Shown: positions 11,774 through 22,769 of the stretch, in pieces
How positions within the stretch are numbered: the stretch's first letter is position 1
Layout of the letters: each line of letters begins with the position of its first letter
Assembly (NCBI GenBank): GCA_031769625.1
Contig: JAUIMM010000601.1
Coordinates: 7,496,778 to 7,560,777 of the forward strand
From: Taudactylus pleione
Taxonomy: Eukaryota; Chordata; Amphibia; Anura; Myobatrachidae
Direction of reading: 5' to 3'
Length of the DNA stretch: 64,000 bases
Made by a program: the position numbers and the translations under genes
Notes under the pieces: generated by a model
What the model saw: the letters and a program-made list of their open reading frames with translations, nothing else
Told to the model about the DNA's origin: nothing
Database searches by the model: none

Positions 11774-12756
11774 TCAACCATTCGAACCCACAAGAGACCA
11801 TTCTTTTTGAATACGAGGACTTGATGTTTTCTGTACTGGGTCATCAGACTCAATGTTCCAAGAACGAAGTAGTTGAAGACCATCATCTGGAGTAGAAACT
11901 ATAACTGTGGATCCATTCCGAGATACGATCAGCTTTGTTGGGAAGCCCCATCGGTACAAGACCTCTGCCTTCCGGAGAGCACTTGTAACTTGATGAAACG
12001 ATCGGCGTTGAGCTAAAGTGGTCACAGAGATATCTCCAAATATTTGTAGATCTCCCAGCACTGCAGCGGAAGAATCAGTCGCACGTGCAGCTCGAAGTAT
12101 CGCCTCTTTGATGTGGTAATAATGCAGTCTCATTAGTGTGTCTCGAGGAACCCCAGCAGGGGCATTTTTTGCACGAGGCAAACGATGGATACGATCAACT
12201 AAGAACTCAGTAATAGTGGTAGTGGGCAAGAGCTTCGTAAAGATATCCGTAACAAAGTCCTGAAGGTCCCGAAAACCTACGGATTCTGGAATCCCACGTA
12301 TCTTTATATTATTGCGACGAGACCGGTCTTCAAGGTCACCAACTTTATTTCACAAGACCGTAACCTCAGATTGAAGCTGCTCGTGCGAGTTAATCAGGTT
12401 GTTATGGGATCCAACCACTTCCTCCATCTTAGTTTCCAAATGATCGGTGCGGGATCCCAAGTCATCAATTGACTGCTGACAGGACTGTAAAGCAGTCCGA
12501 AACTCCAAGGAAATATCTTATTTAAAGGACGCCAAAAGTTGTTTCATGGACCCCACTGTTAAAGGTTCCCCATCACCAGGGGTAGCGACAGGAGGTAAGG
12601 CATTAGCAGCAATCGGGGATGACTGTGTTAAAGACATTGGTCCTTTAACTTGGTGTCACGAGACGCAGCTTCCGTAGCACCTCGAGCAGGTGAGCGTTGT
12701 TTAAAGAAGCTCACAGGAGGCACCACACTGGGCGCACGCTGACGTTTAGGCCCCAT
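11774..12756 (-). pseudogene. L1 ORF1 relic (RNA-binding protein)
   Basis: The start is MGPKRQRAP at 12756 on the minus strand; that frame closes near 12628. The C-terminal RNA-binding part, containing LHYYHIKEAILRAAR, resumes at 12229 and ends at 11774. The region between should encode the trimerising coiled coil and is frame-shifted. ORF1p coats L1 RNA in the cytoplasmic ribonucleoprotein. The pieces lie in the order and spacing of an L1 ORF1, just upstream of ORF2. The protein is not producible from this copy without repair of the breaks. Confidence 0.8.
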
Positions 12757-13477
12757 TGATGAAAAGTGAGTAAAATAGATTAGAGAACACCTGAAGACCA
12801 ATGAGACGGCTTGATAATACAACGAATCCACAGATCTTAAATAGCGTCAGAACATATAGGAGTGGTGAAAGAAAGTCATATCTTGTTAATCACTGGTCAT
12901 AATGATAGCTAATATAGGTTCAAGCAACTCTGTGGAGTATACTCTCCAACTGGGAAAATGTAATACCAAAGCTGCTGTAGACAGGCAGAGCAAATGTGCA
13001 GGAAATATCACTTAGGCAGATATACAGGCACTCTTATTTCCAGTGCTGCAGCAGAGCTTGTCATGCCTCTTCCAAGATGGTGGTTGCTCAATCCTCTGGA
13101 GCTCCACTAACTACAGGGACCCACAGGGCATCTCTGGGCCCAGTATCAAGATGCAGGGAGGCAAAGGGTTACCTGCAGTCCAGCCCAGCAAGAGGGAGAG
13201 CCGCCGATCAGCCGCGATCGCGCCTGCGCAGACTGCGACTACCGCCCGGCCTCTAACTTTAGTCCCCGGCTTCAGAGCAGGAGCAGGCCCCGACGCTGGA
13301 ACTCTGACTCCCGTAGCGGCTCCGGCCTCCGGACGCTCACCGAGTGAGGAGGATGTTAGGAGGAGCCCTGGAATCCGATGGAGGACCAAGGTAAGTTACT
13401 TGGGGCCCCAAAATGTGCCAAAGTAGCAGGAGCTATCGGCGCCCACGTCCTACTCGGCCGCTAGTTAAGCCACGCCC
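12757..13477 (-). promoter_or_regulatory. L1 5' UTR / internal promoter region
   Basis: This GC- and CpG-rich stretch precedes ORF1, as the internal promoter of a full-length L1 does. CpGs are most frequent at 13190-13470. The ORFs that appear here in several frames (12996-13426) are products of high GC and have no family resemblance. Confidence 0.6.
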
Positions 13478-13892
13478 CTAGCTTATACTTTTTAATTTAG
13501 CTCAAGGGTGTTTTATTGTTTTTACTGTGTAACACCTAGTTTCTGGGTGTATATTTGTGTGCAACCAAAAGCACACTGGCTCTCTGCTGCTTGATTGATA
13601 GATAAAAATAAAAATACATTTTGAAAATATATTATACCATCAGCGCCAGGTTCTTTTTTTTTTTCTAATTGCTACAATATCTGGGAAGTAAGTCAAATCT
13701 TATAAATCTCAAATAAATAAATTGAGGCACAAAAGAATATACTTTTACATTCATTCTTTAAAATGATCCAACATTAACTTTCTTTGCCATAAAAAGTATG
13801 TGAACCTCTAGGATTCAGTAACTGGTATTACTACCTTGAATGACTTCAAACATTTACAGTTAGTATTGATCAATTAAAAATAAAAAACACTT

Positions 13893-13939
13893 GCTTCTGA
13901 GGAAGCTGACGGGGAGTACCTCAGCAAAACACGTCAAGC
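13893..13939 (+). ncRNA. Hammerhead-ribozyme-like motif 1
   Basis: Order seen: stem I GCTT (13893-13896), core CTGAGGA (13897-13903), stem II GCTGA/TCAGC (13905-13909/13921-13925), AAAAC in place of GAAAC, minimal stem III ACACGT, cleavage base C13935, and the closing stem I AAGC (13936-13939). The core fits C-U-G-A-N-G-A. The conserved G12 is A and an extra A precedes stem II, so activity is doubtful. Short type I hammerheads of this shape are known from Penelope-like retroelements. Confidence 0.5.
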
Positions 13940-14949
13940 TAGATGCAGTGTAACTGTGATGCCAAAATGCATTGTCTGGGCATATTTAGGAATTTCACCA
14001 ACATATGCCAATTAAGGACCTATTCTTTCACAAACTGATAATACATCTTTAACTGCTAATTTAATTTGAACCTATTTCACCCCATGCCCTTCTATCCAAA
14101 GCTGATTCAAAAGCAATAAGGACGTATATATACTTATCTTGGGGACATTTCTTATGTTAAAATTCATATGCAGCCATAATCACAACCTATGTATTTTATT
14201 GTGTATTGATTTAGGAATTTTGACCTTTATACTTTACACTATTGATATTAAATTAATATATTAATTTTACTCTCAAGCCATATTCATTAATTTATCTTTT
14301 TCAGCTGTTTTTTTCTTTTCTTTAAACTGCTGTAATTGTTGTTCAGTCCAACACTTTGGCTTGGAGTTAATTGGCCCGTTCCTTCTTACTGAACTGCTTC
14401 AACTCATGGATGTTGGTAGGCTTCCTTGCATGACCACCCCGATTCAAGTGCTGCCCAATTTTCTATTGGATTAAGATCTGGACTTTGATTTTCCGTTCCA
14501 AAACATGCAACTTCTTTTGCATCAACTTTACAAACAGGTGTTTATTTTTTTTTCTTTGTGGCTCCCGCAGAATTCATGAATACATTACTGATACCAAGCT
14601 TTGCTGGCCCCATGGCGGTAAAAAAAAGCCCCAAATGATGAGACTGCCATACTGCCACCCCTTGTTGAACAGTTGGTATTAGAGTCTTATGTTGGAATGT
14701 ATTGTTGGAGTTTTTTCCAAACCTAACATTTCTCATGTAAACCAGAGGACATTCTTCCAATAATCTTCAGGCTCAACCAGGTGGTCCTTAGCTAGCTTTA
14801 AACAGGCAACAGTTTTTGTTTTGGAGAGTAGTAGCTGTCTCCTTGCTATTCTACCATGTTTGTTTGTTCAGTGTTTTGCCTATTGGAGGAATCCTGAACA
14901 CTGACCCTAACCAGTACAAGTGAGGCCTGCAGTTCCTCTGATGTAACTC

Positions 14950-15275
14950 TTAAGGCGAGTATCCACTAGCCAATTTAATAGAAAATTGAACGATAACAAC
15001 ATAGTTATTATTCAATCGCTCGTTAGTCGGGCATGAAAATGTCAGAAACAACCAGCGATGCGCGCTCCCACTGGTCATTTCCGACATCAATCATCGCCCG
15101 AACATTCCGGTCAATCTGCCGATAACGACAGATTGACCATGTTCGGGGATGACGGAGGGTGCCTACACTGAACGACTTATCGTTCAGTGTAGGCACTGCA
15201 GGGATGGGGAACGATAGTATGATTATGATGTCGTAATTGTACTGTCTTGCCGGGATCATGTAGTGGTTACGCACC
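14950..15275. mobile_element. Nested MITE with central palindrome
   Basis: The central palindrome GCCTACACTGAACGA / TCGTTCAGTGTAGGC (about 15161-15198) is near perfect. Flanking sequence has CpG-rich inverted pieces such as GACAGATTGACC and GGTCAATCTG. No coding capacity is seen. Outer limits are approximate. Confidence 0.55.
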
Positions 15276-15551
15276 TATAGGTTATTGTAATCTCTCAAAA
15301 TATTATATGCCTTGCTCTTGAAGTCATTTTTGTTGGATTACCACTACTGGGGAGAGTAACAATGATGTGAAATTGAATCCATTTGTACACTACCTGACTG
15401 AAATAGGACAGATGCACCCAAAGTCACAGTTGATTGCCGTCTTATTGAGTGAAACGCTTGACTTTAATTATCCCCTTGGGTGAGCTGATGATCCTAGAGG
15501 TTCACAAGATCATTTTTTATCAATAAATTAATAAAAAAGTATATGATAAAA

Positions 15552-16320
15552 ATTGTGTGAGCAGAATGAGAGACTGTAAATAAGCAGATCTAAAACAGCC
15601 TGAAATGTATTGAGTAATAGTAAAAACAATTGCACTAAGCAATTAATTAACAATTTTCTTTGATTGGATGGTAAATTAAGTATAGTCTAATGTATAAGCC
15701 GGCTTATTGAACTGATTGATTAATGAATATGAACGGATATAAAGTACATGTAACAAATAGACAAACAGTTTGCATACATTAAATAGCACAAAGGGTGAGA
15801 GTGTGATGTTGGATATGTAAGAATACACATACAGATGTGTAAAGTGAGGGGACGGGATAGGGTAATGGGGAAGATATTGGAATCTCGGGCGGGGCAGTGT
15901 GCAGAAAATGCACCGTTGTATTAATAGTCTGTGGCTGATGTAGTGAATTCTCCAATGCTTAACCAGTACCGGTAGTTGGTGAACCAGTCCCGGTAGTTGG
16001 TGTTCCTGGAACATCCATGTGAGCATGTCAGCCAGCTAGTGAAGTGGTGAGCACAGTGTGTGCTGGTTTAAAGGTGTCAGCAGGTTATTGTGGATGCTGT
16101 GGCTGGGGCGCTTTACCCATCGGTACTTATCGCATCCTGATCTGGTGGACAGTCAGCTGCGTTGTACTGGGGTATGAAGTTCCCCTGTGCAGTGTGGCTT
16201 TAACTTCCTCACGGCTGCACTTTCCCTGTCACTCTGTGGCCCGATGTCTGGGGGCAGTTCAAGGGAGTCAGACGTCTGTTGGAGATTATTCCAGCGGGTG
16301 CATGTGGTGGATACAATATG
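15552..16320. other. Unassigned region
   Basis: Short frames at 15676-16026 (-) and 16044-16442 (+) match no family known to me, and no splice context supports them. A short direct repeat (CCGGTAGTTGGTG) occurs at 15970-16002. Confidence 0.4.
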
Positions 16321-16327
16321 ATGTTCC

Positions 16328-16411
16328 AACGCGTTTTAGTCTTCTCCCGGCCTTTTTACACCCTTCAAATACACCCTTGAAAAAGGCTGGGAGCAGGCCA
16401 AAACACGTTAA
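16328..16411. repeat. Inverted pair of hammerhead-like motifs
   Basis: The plus-strand arm CTTGAAAAAGGCTGGGAG...AAAACACGTT (about 16375-16410) is mirrored by an inverted arm AACGCGTTTT...CTCCCGGCCTTTTT (16330-16365). Each arm carries the C(U)UGAAAA / AAAAC-ACGUU pattern of the degenerate hammerhead-like repeats in this window. No complete catalytic core remains. Confidence 0.4.
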
Positions 16412-17041
16412 CATGTTTGTCCAAGACAGACCATTAATGTAGTCTAAAAATGCCATTAATAAATAAATTATTCATTTTGAAATTTGTTTGGGTTATTCCT
16501 ATGTTACAAACATCTGATTATTTATTCTGAGGTTGCCAGGTTTACTTTATAAATTTGTGACTTCTCCCAGATACATGCATATGTGCTCTTCCTAGATGGA
16601 TGAGTAAGGGAATGCCTAGTTACAGCTCTGTGTCATAGACACATGTTTTATGTTTGTACCCTCCTAGTGTCAGAGAGTCCTCTTGTATTTCACTCATCAG
16701 ATGCCCTTGATTTTTTTTACCGTATAACTAATCTTGATGGCACTGCTGTTGGGATTTTTTACTTTTCACTTTTTCATTTGCATCGTATTCTATATTATCA
16801 AGAAAAGTTCTTTGATTTGCTGGAAATACAATAAACACCTTCACATAGTGGGGTTTGTCAAGATGCTTTTAAAACATGTACTGTAAAAAGAGCCAAAAAT
16901 AGTAAAAACAATCTCATTTTCTTAACTGATAAGTGAACACTACAAAATACGTCCTCAAGAATTATCATGTGATACAATTACGTTCTATATTGATGAACCA
17001 ATACATGGTATCACTCTGAGAGACCACTACAGTGATATATT

Positions 17042-17345
17042 ATTATTATTACTTTTATTATTAACCTTTATTTATATGGTGCCACAAGCAGTCTGCAGTA
17101 GCGCCATATAAATAGAAAACAGTGTAAAAGACTTATTGTACAAAACTCTGCAGAACATATGATACAAGCTACATAAACATTGCAACATATGCAGTCAAAA
17201 CACCTACAAAAGTAGCTCTGGCTGATCTCAAATGTTCAGTGCTGTTGTTGGTGAAGGGGAGGAGATGATGGTAAGGGTCAAGAAAGGAAAAGCACAAGAG
17301 GGAAGAGGGCCATACTAGTGAGAGATTACAATCAACAGATATAGT
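17042..17345 (-). mobile_element. L2-type retrotransposon 3' end fragment
   Basis: A (TTA)n tract is followed by CCTTTATTTATATGGTGCCAC, the reverse complement of a typical L2/CR1-type 3' end. No coding part is attached before the next similar end at 17375. Confidence 0.6.
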
Positions 17346-17374
17346 AAGAAAGTATCCAGAAAGTAAATAAAATA

Positions 17375-19290
17375 TTATTTTTATTACTATTATTATCTTT
17401 TATTTGGTGGGCACCACAAGGCGTACGCAGTGCCATATAAGAGGTACATAAAAACCAATGAAGTAAACATCATAAATTCAATGCACATACCACATAACAC
17501 ATACCACAAAAGTGGTGAGCTGCACAGGCACAATGGCTGTTGATGAAAGGCACAACTGCTCTTGATGATCTTGTACCCATTGTATTGGTGAGCAGACAGT
17601 GCCAGATTTGCTGAGGATACAAAAGACAAGGAGCACCAGTGGTAAGGATAGTGCATGGGAAGGAACAAGGAGGATGGCCTTGGATGAGAGCTTACTTTCT
17701 ATAGGGGGGGGTGACTAACTGGGAAGGAGAGAAGGTGGGTAGGAGGAGGGAGTGAGAGAGGGATTAAAAGGAGTGCTGGTAGGAGATAGTGAAAATGTGT
17801 ATTAAGAGAACATTTAAAGCTAGGGAAAGTGAAAGAAGATCTGGATCGGACAGGGAAAGCATTCCAAAGGAGCAGAGTGCAGTGGTATAACTCTTGAAAG
17901 CAGGCCTGGAAGGAAATGACCAGAGTAGAGTTGAAGCTGGAGTGGAGAGGACAGGAGGGTGGACAGAGATGAGGTTGGAGAGAAGTGATTTATAAGTATA
18001 GTAAGGCTGTGAACTATGGGCCTGATTCAGAGCCGCTCGTAAGCGGCCGCTCTGAGCGATGTTTGCCCTACTGCGCATGCGTACGGATCGTAATACGCAT
18101 GTGCGAACCAGTCAGTGCGGCCGAAAATCGTTTGTTCGCTAAATAGCGAATGCCTGCTATTTTGAGTGACAGAATGAGGCGTATGTGGGTGATAACAAGG
18201 GAAGGTGCTTGAAAACGGGGAGTGGGGATCCGAACGCAGGCGTGCTTAAAGGTCAAAACGGGCGTTTTAAGGGTGTGCATAATTAATACAGCAGCGTCAT
18301 TGACAACGTCACTGGGTTATTTTATAGCCAGAACTGCTCGCAAGATTGTGGTAGGAAAAATCAACCACAAGAATAGCGAGCAGTTCATAAGCTGGTCGAT
18401 GTACTCGATTAATCTAATAAATAGCAGACATGACGTAGGATGCGAGCGGCCAGGGGGCGTATTTATTCAAAAAACGACTGCAAGTTTTGTTCGCTCGTTC
18501 AGACATAGAGGCGTGAACAGACCGCAAAGAGCGAACGGTTCATTTGAATAGCCACCCCTATTTTCTGTACGAACGACCGCAAATAACGTCCGGCTCTGAA
18601 TCAGGCCCTATATTTTGAAGGGAATAGGTAGCTAGTGTAGGAGGTTGCAGAGGAAGGAGACCTAGAAAATGAGGCAAGCAGCATTAATGAGATATGGAAA
18701 TAACACCATAGAGTGAGGCAGGAAAGGAGAAGGTTACAGTAGTCAAAATGGGAGATGAGTGCATTGATAGAGGTTTTAGTAGAATGTAGAGTGAGGAAAA
18801 GACTAATCCTTGAAATGTTACAGAGATGGAAGTGGCAGGACTTAGAGATGGCCTGAATGTGGATAGTGAAGAGAAGATTAGAATCAAGGATGACACCGAT
18901 GCAGTTTACACAGGGGACATAAGATAGAGTAAGAGGGGAGGCAGATGGATCTGGGAAGAAAATTAGTTCAGTCATTGCTGTGTTAAGTTTTAGGAATGTT
19001 CAGTCATCCAGTACGAGATGGCAGAAAGACAGTTAGAGATGAGAGAGTGGACATAGGGAGAGAAATTAAGACAGTAGAGGTAGATTTAAGCCATCAGTGT
19101 AAAGATGGGTTTAGAGGCCTAAGGAGCTGATTACATTTTCAACATAGAGGGTGTATGGAGAAAAGAAGAGGCCAAACACGTCCCCTTGGTAGGGATCCTT
19201 ACAGGTAGAGGAAATGAAGAGGAAGTGAAGTTATAGTAGCATTAGAGACTGAGAATAATTAGTTAGTTTTGAAAATACTTTACAATACTT
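17375..19290 (-). mobile_element. L2-type retrotransposon relic with RT fragment
   Basis: The 3' end is again a (TTA)n tract plus TTTTATTTGGTGGGCACCAC. Upstream on the minus strand, 18975-18601 encodes a C-terminal reverse transcriptase fragment including GVILDSNLLFTIHIQ, closely parallel to [15 protein letters not shown] of the larger element at 35265-38800. It is interrupted by the MITE at 18018-18608. The remainder is decayed. Confidence 0.75.
18018..18608. mobile_element. MITE, GGGCCTGATTCAGAGCCG ends
   Basis: Perfect 18-bp terminal inverted repeats GGGCCTGATTCAGAGCCG / CGGCTCTGAATCAGGCCC are flanked by TAT-like sequence. The interior is CpG-rich with local palindromes and has no transposase. 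It split the L2 relic, so it is the younger insertion. Confidence 0.88.
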
Positions 19291-20100
19291 TTAATACAGA
19301 TCCAGCAAAGTTGCATCCGACTCAGGATAGGTCAGACATGCGCAAAAATATGTAAATACGCTTTGCAAATACGCGGTATGCACACACATGCCATCTACAG
19401 TACATCCATGAGGAGAGATCCGTGATGTGTGACACAGAATCAGCTTCTTTGTGCCCAGCTGGTAACATTTCTACAAGGGAATGCATGCTTGTAATCACTA
19501 TGACAGCTTGTATATTACAATACAAAGAGACAGAAGACACACAGAATTAGTGTTAAAATAATGTTTATTACACTATTCTAAGGCTATAAAAGAATGTCAA
19601 AGAATAACATATAAAGGTATTTATATTCATAATTTTAAGAACAGAAAATGGAGTCAATGTTCCTGAGTCAGCAGGCATACAGTACCGTGATATACAATGC
19701 CTTACTAATGAAACAAAACTAAATATATTTGAATCTGCTTCAAAGAAAGTTGCATATTACTATTAATATTTACTGCAATTTTTCCTTTTCGGAACATCTC
19801 TATATGATCTGGGAAACTCAGCTCAGTGTTGGAGATTTTAAACTGTAAATGGCCACAAAGGTGGGTATTTCCATGACATGTCAATCTTACTGGCAAATCA
19901 TGACATAACCATTTTTATTTTATGATTTTGATATGTTCTATTTTTTTACAAGTATATAATAAAACATTATCTGGCTGTGAGGTGTTGGTTGTACTCATAG
20001 CAACATTTATGATAAAATTAATTTCTTAAAGTTTTAAATTTCTTGTCAATAGTAAGATCATCTGTGTTAAACCTGTATACAATTATATATAAATTCAATG
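19291..20100. other. Unassigned AT-rich region
   Basis: No repeat ends, exons or structured elements are recognised here. Confidence 0.4.
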
Positions 20101-20197
20101 GACGGTTTCTATGTTTTAATTAATGTGAACACGTGTACTATGTTGATAATTAGAGACTAAGATATATATGGACCATTAATGAGACCTGGAATATATG

Positions 20198-20242
20198 CTC
20201 CTGAGGAAGCTGGACACTATTATACCAGTGAAACGCGTTGAG
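20198..20242 (+). ncRNA. Hammerhead-ribozyme-like motif 2
   Basis: Stem I CTC/GAG (20198-20200/20240-20242), core CTGAGGA (20201-20207), stem II CTGG/CCAG (20210-20213/20225-20228), then GAAA (20230-20233) and the self-complementary stem III ACGCGT, with cleavage after T20239. All core positions C3-U4-G5-A6-N7-G8-A9 and G12-A13-A14 are present. Two extra bases sit before the stem II helix. The palindromic stem III would favour a dimeric fold. Confidence 0.6.
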
Positions 20243-20569
20243 AAAGTTTGGTATCTCTGGTCCTGACTTAAATTATCTATTTGGCAACTACCTCAACTTA
20301 GTGGCGGCTTTAAAAGACTTTCTGATGGATCTACAGCAGCCCAATTCTTTGCAAGTATCAACTGCTAAAGGACTGTGTGAATATCTGATTCTTGGAACTG
20401 GTAACTTCTTGCTTCCTATGGTAGTATATGGATATGCATTTACGAGAGAGCCAATATCATGTCCATTAAGTTACTATGGAACTATAATAGAAGACAAGTC
20501 CATTTGAGATTGAGCTCTTTTTTATATGGTCTAACATTATTATAAATGTGAATTATATTGGGAACATAG

Positions 20570-21063
20570 GGCCTGATTCAGAGCCGCACGTTCTTTAAGA
20601 GCGCTCGCTCTGAATCGGTGTTTTTTTTATTCCGTCCTCCTGGCCGCTCGCTAAGCTGTGGGTGACCACCCAAAGCTTTTGCGAGCAGCTAGGTGATGGT
20701 CGCGACCATTGGGCTTGCGATGAGACCCTTGTGGTAGGGTCTTGTCCATCACAAGCCCCAGTGGACTTCCTGCTCTAATAGAGCAGGAAGTCCACCTACT
20801 GACATCACTATTGATGTTAGTAGGGTCGCCCACAAATGGAAGGCGTTCCCTCAGGAACGCCCCCGTTTGTCCAGACACCCCCCTGCCCGTCTCCAAAATG
20901 GGGCGAGCTGTCAATCACAATCGACAGCCACCCCGTTTTGGTGCGAGACCCGTAGCGACAGACCGCCCGTCGCTGGCCGGGTCTCGCGCATGCGCATGCC
21001 GGAGGCGGCGCATGCGTAGAGGGCAAACATCAACCCGCTTGAGAGCGGGTCTGAATCATCCCC
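20570..21063. mobile_element. Multi-hairpin MITE, copy 1
   Basis: The left end is AGGGCCTGATTCAGAGCCGC; the right end is a decayed complement (GGGTCTGAATCATCCCC). The interior is a chain of consecutive short palindromes, for example 20761-20775 with 20781-20795 (15-bp perfect stem) and 20796-20807 with 20812-20823. The same chain, in inverted order and with different stem sequences, is present at 49658-50207. Confidence 0.85.
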
Positions 21064-21499
21064 ATAGTTTTATGTGTTAGTAAATTTTGGAATTTTAATA
21101 TAAACCGTCCATTTGTATTTAGTGTAATATAGCGCTGGTTATACCTTTGTTTTTGTAATCATAGGTAGGGGTTGACACCCCCTTTACCAGCAGCTCTCAA
21201 ACAGTGCTCTTTGCTTTATAAAGTTATAACCTGTGAACAAACCTGAGTAGAGTAACACCATCTGGGGTTATGTTGTTATAGTGACACTCCGTATTAGAAA
21301 AGTGATGTTTTGTTTCCCATGCAGCTTTTGCCTAATGGGCTCATATATTGGTAGATCACATTGTGACCAAAAATATTCCACAGAACTCTGACATCTTTAG
21401 GAAAGGCATGACATCTGTAGGAAAGGCAAAGGCTATAATAGTATTGATATGCAATTTAATTAAACAGTTTTAGAAAGTCAAGAAGAAAAGACATTCTAT

Positions 21500-21814
21500 G
21501 TTATACATCAATACAAAAGAAAGCTATTTTATTATGACCATGCTGGATATATATATATTTTTTTTAAAGATAGATAAATACATACATAATTCTAAAAATG
21601 TTCACTTTCTGTGGTCACTGAGCCTAACTACTATAGTAAAATGCTCAGTAGTTCTATAAGAGAAGCCTGTTTACTTTGGTTAACATAACCATAAACATGC
21701 TTCAAACCACTCCATAGATTTTCTATAATATTCAGTGAGCAAAATAAATATTACTAAAAAATCCTAATAATATTAAGGTACAGTAGGCTATTGTGAAAAG
21801 TTACTATTTTTAAA
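21500..21814 (-). terminator. PDC: PDC 3' UTR with candidate poly(A) signal
   Basis: On the minus strand AATAAA occurs at 21533-21528, about 280 bp after the PDC stop codon. It is the only canonical signal seen close to the stop. Confidence 0.5.
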
Positions 21815-22336
21815 CTATTCAATATCTCCTTCTCCGCCATCACATGCTATGCCCTGGATTTCCCTCTCAGGCAAAAGCCCATATTCATTAAAAAAAGACT
21901 CCACATCCCCAGCAAAGAACTCCTCATTTAAATTTTCAGTAACATTGATGAAATTGCTAATGAGTTCTCCTGCCTTATAGACCAGTATGGTTGGGAGAAC
22001 ATCTCTAGAGAACCGATCTCCTGCACCTGTGTCTGCTGATTTAATTTTGCAGAACTTGACTGTTGGATACTCTAATGCAAGACACGTTAAACAGTTATTT
22101 AGTGCCTCACAAACCTTAATCTCATCAGCAAAAATATGAACAATAACTGTAGTGCTCTTTCGTTCTTTCTCTATTGCTTCTAAAAATTCATCTCCACTCT
22201 TGAGTTCCCATAGGTACCCATATTTAGGACCAAAACTCAACTTCTGGTGCATGTCCTGCATACACTGTTTACGGTATTTTTGCAGACAATTTTCATCCTC
22301 CTTGTCATGGATAAGTTCATATTCTTGCATGCTCAT
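21815..22336 (-). CDS. PDC: Phosducin, coding exon 3 (thioredoxin-fold domain)
   Basis: The exon begins at 22336 after TTTTGTCCTCACAG and reads [18 protein letters not shown], then 173 residues to TAG (21817-21815). It encodes the end of the N-terminal regulatory region and the whole C-terminal thioredoxin-like domain, including [34 protein letters not shown] and [20 protein letters not shown], all hallmarks of phosducin. Phosducin binds transducin beta-gamma in photoreceptors (and pineal cells), controlling its availability and membrane return. The residue S78 (RKMS across the splice junction) is the equivalent of the protein kinase A site that releases beta-gamma. The joined protein is 249 residues, close to the mammalian length of about 246. 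The frame is open throughout, with no sign of decay. The apparent upstream extension of this frame (to 22396) is intron. Confidence 0.97.
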   Translation of the reverse strand: MSMQEYELIHDKEDENCLQKYRKQCMQDMHQKLSFGPKYGYLWELKSGDEFLEAIEKERKSTTVIVHIFADEIKVCEALNNCLTCLALEYPTVKFCKIKSADTGAGDRFSRDVLPTILVYKAGELISNFINVTENLNEEFFAGDVESFFNEYGLLPEREIQGIACDGGEGDIE

Positions 22337-22769
22337 CTGTGAGGACAAAATAGAGCTATTATTTCCATTCCACATATGTTTAGTTATATAATGCATCCAT
22401 AATAATTAAAATAAGTACAGTCATTGTGGAGATGATCATTCATACTAATGAATGTGCAATAACTTATAGCAATCACTCAGATACTTACATTGTCTAATGT
22501 ACCCTAAACTGATCAACAACAACATCTATTTTTTTTGTCTGTTCTGTATGCAACATATTATAAAGTAGCTGCAATTTAATGGTTTGTTGGGCATATATGC
22601 TAGTGTAGGGACATACAGAAAACCTGGGTCCATTGATGATGGGCTGCAAGCTTAAATGTTTTAATCAAAATATTAACTAAATCCCCAAGCTTTTATTTGC
22701 TAGATACACACACATTTGCAGTACACTGTATTACTGTTAGCGCCAAAAGCAAAAGTCTATATTCTAAAA

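Larger units (their letters stand above)
7168..13493 (-). mobile_element. Nearly full-length, decayed L1 retrotransposon with target duplication
   Basis: Read on the minus strand, the element runs from a GC-rich 5' UTR beginning GGGGCGTGGCTTAAC (13477) through ORF1 and ORF2 to an A tail (plus-strand T run near 7180-7188). CTAGCTTATACTTTTT flanks it at 7168-7183 and 13478-13493, a 16-bp target duplication as expected for target-primed reverse transcription. Both ORFs are broken by frameshifts and stops, so the copy cannot move on its own. The length of about 6.3 kb is that of a complete L1. Confidence 0.93.
6095..13701. repeat. Duplicated 1.3-kb segment, copy B, split by the L1
   Basis: 6095-7183 plus 13494-13701 repeat the order and sequence of 2576-3871. 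The only large difference is the L1 at 7184-13477 inserted in the A/T-rich GCTTATACTTTTT stretch. Open frames at 6096-6814 come from the C-rich tandem part and are not genes. Confidence 0.9.
13711..15550. mobile_element. Tc1-like DNA transposon relic
   Basis: It is bounded by GTGAACCTCTAGGATTC (near 13800) and its diverged complement GATCCTAGAGGTTCAC (near 15490). The interior, such as the GAGGCCTGCAG region near 14930, resembles known Tc1-type elements but no frame is intact. The first 125 bp are duplicated at 5969-6093. A MITE is nested at about 14950-15270, and a hammerhead-like motif lies at 13893-13939. Confidence 0.55.
20100..21125. mobile_element. Possible Penelope-type terminal fragment carrying a hammerhead motif
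   Basis: GGACGGTTTCTATG (20100) has an inverted counterpart ATAAACCGTCCATTTG near 21100, and a hammerhead-like motif lies between at 20198. A multi-hairpin MITE is inserted at 20570-21063. Without coding sequence the assignment rests only on the ribozyme-like motif. Confidence 0.3.

Noticed and set aside
13111..13426. Overlapping ORFs in GC-rich sequence as a gene with CpG island
   Set aside because: The stretch is the L1 5' UTR by position, orientation and flanking target duplication.
15451..15465. GTGAAACGC at 15451 as another hammerhead motif
   Set aside because: No CTGANGA core or pairing stems lie at the proper distance.
22337..22396. N-terminal extension of the PDC exon 3 reading frame
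   Set aside because: The TTTTGTCCTCACAG acceptor and exact joining to exon 2 (RK-MSMQ) show these codons are intron.
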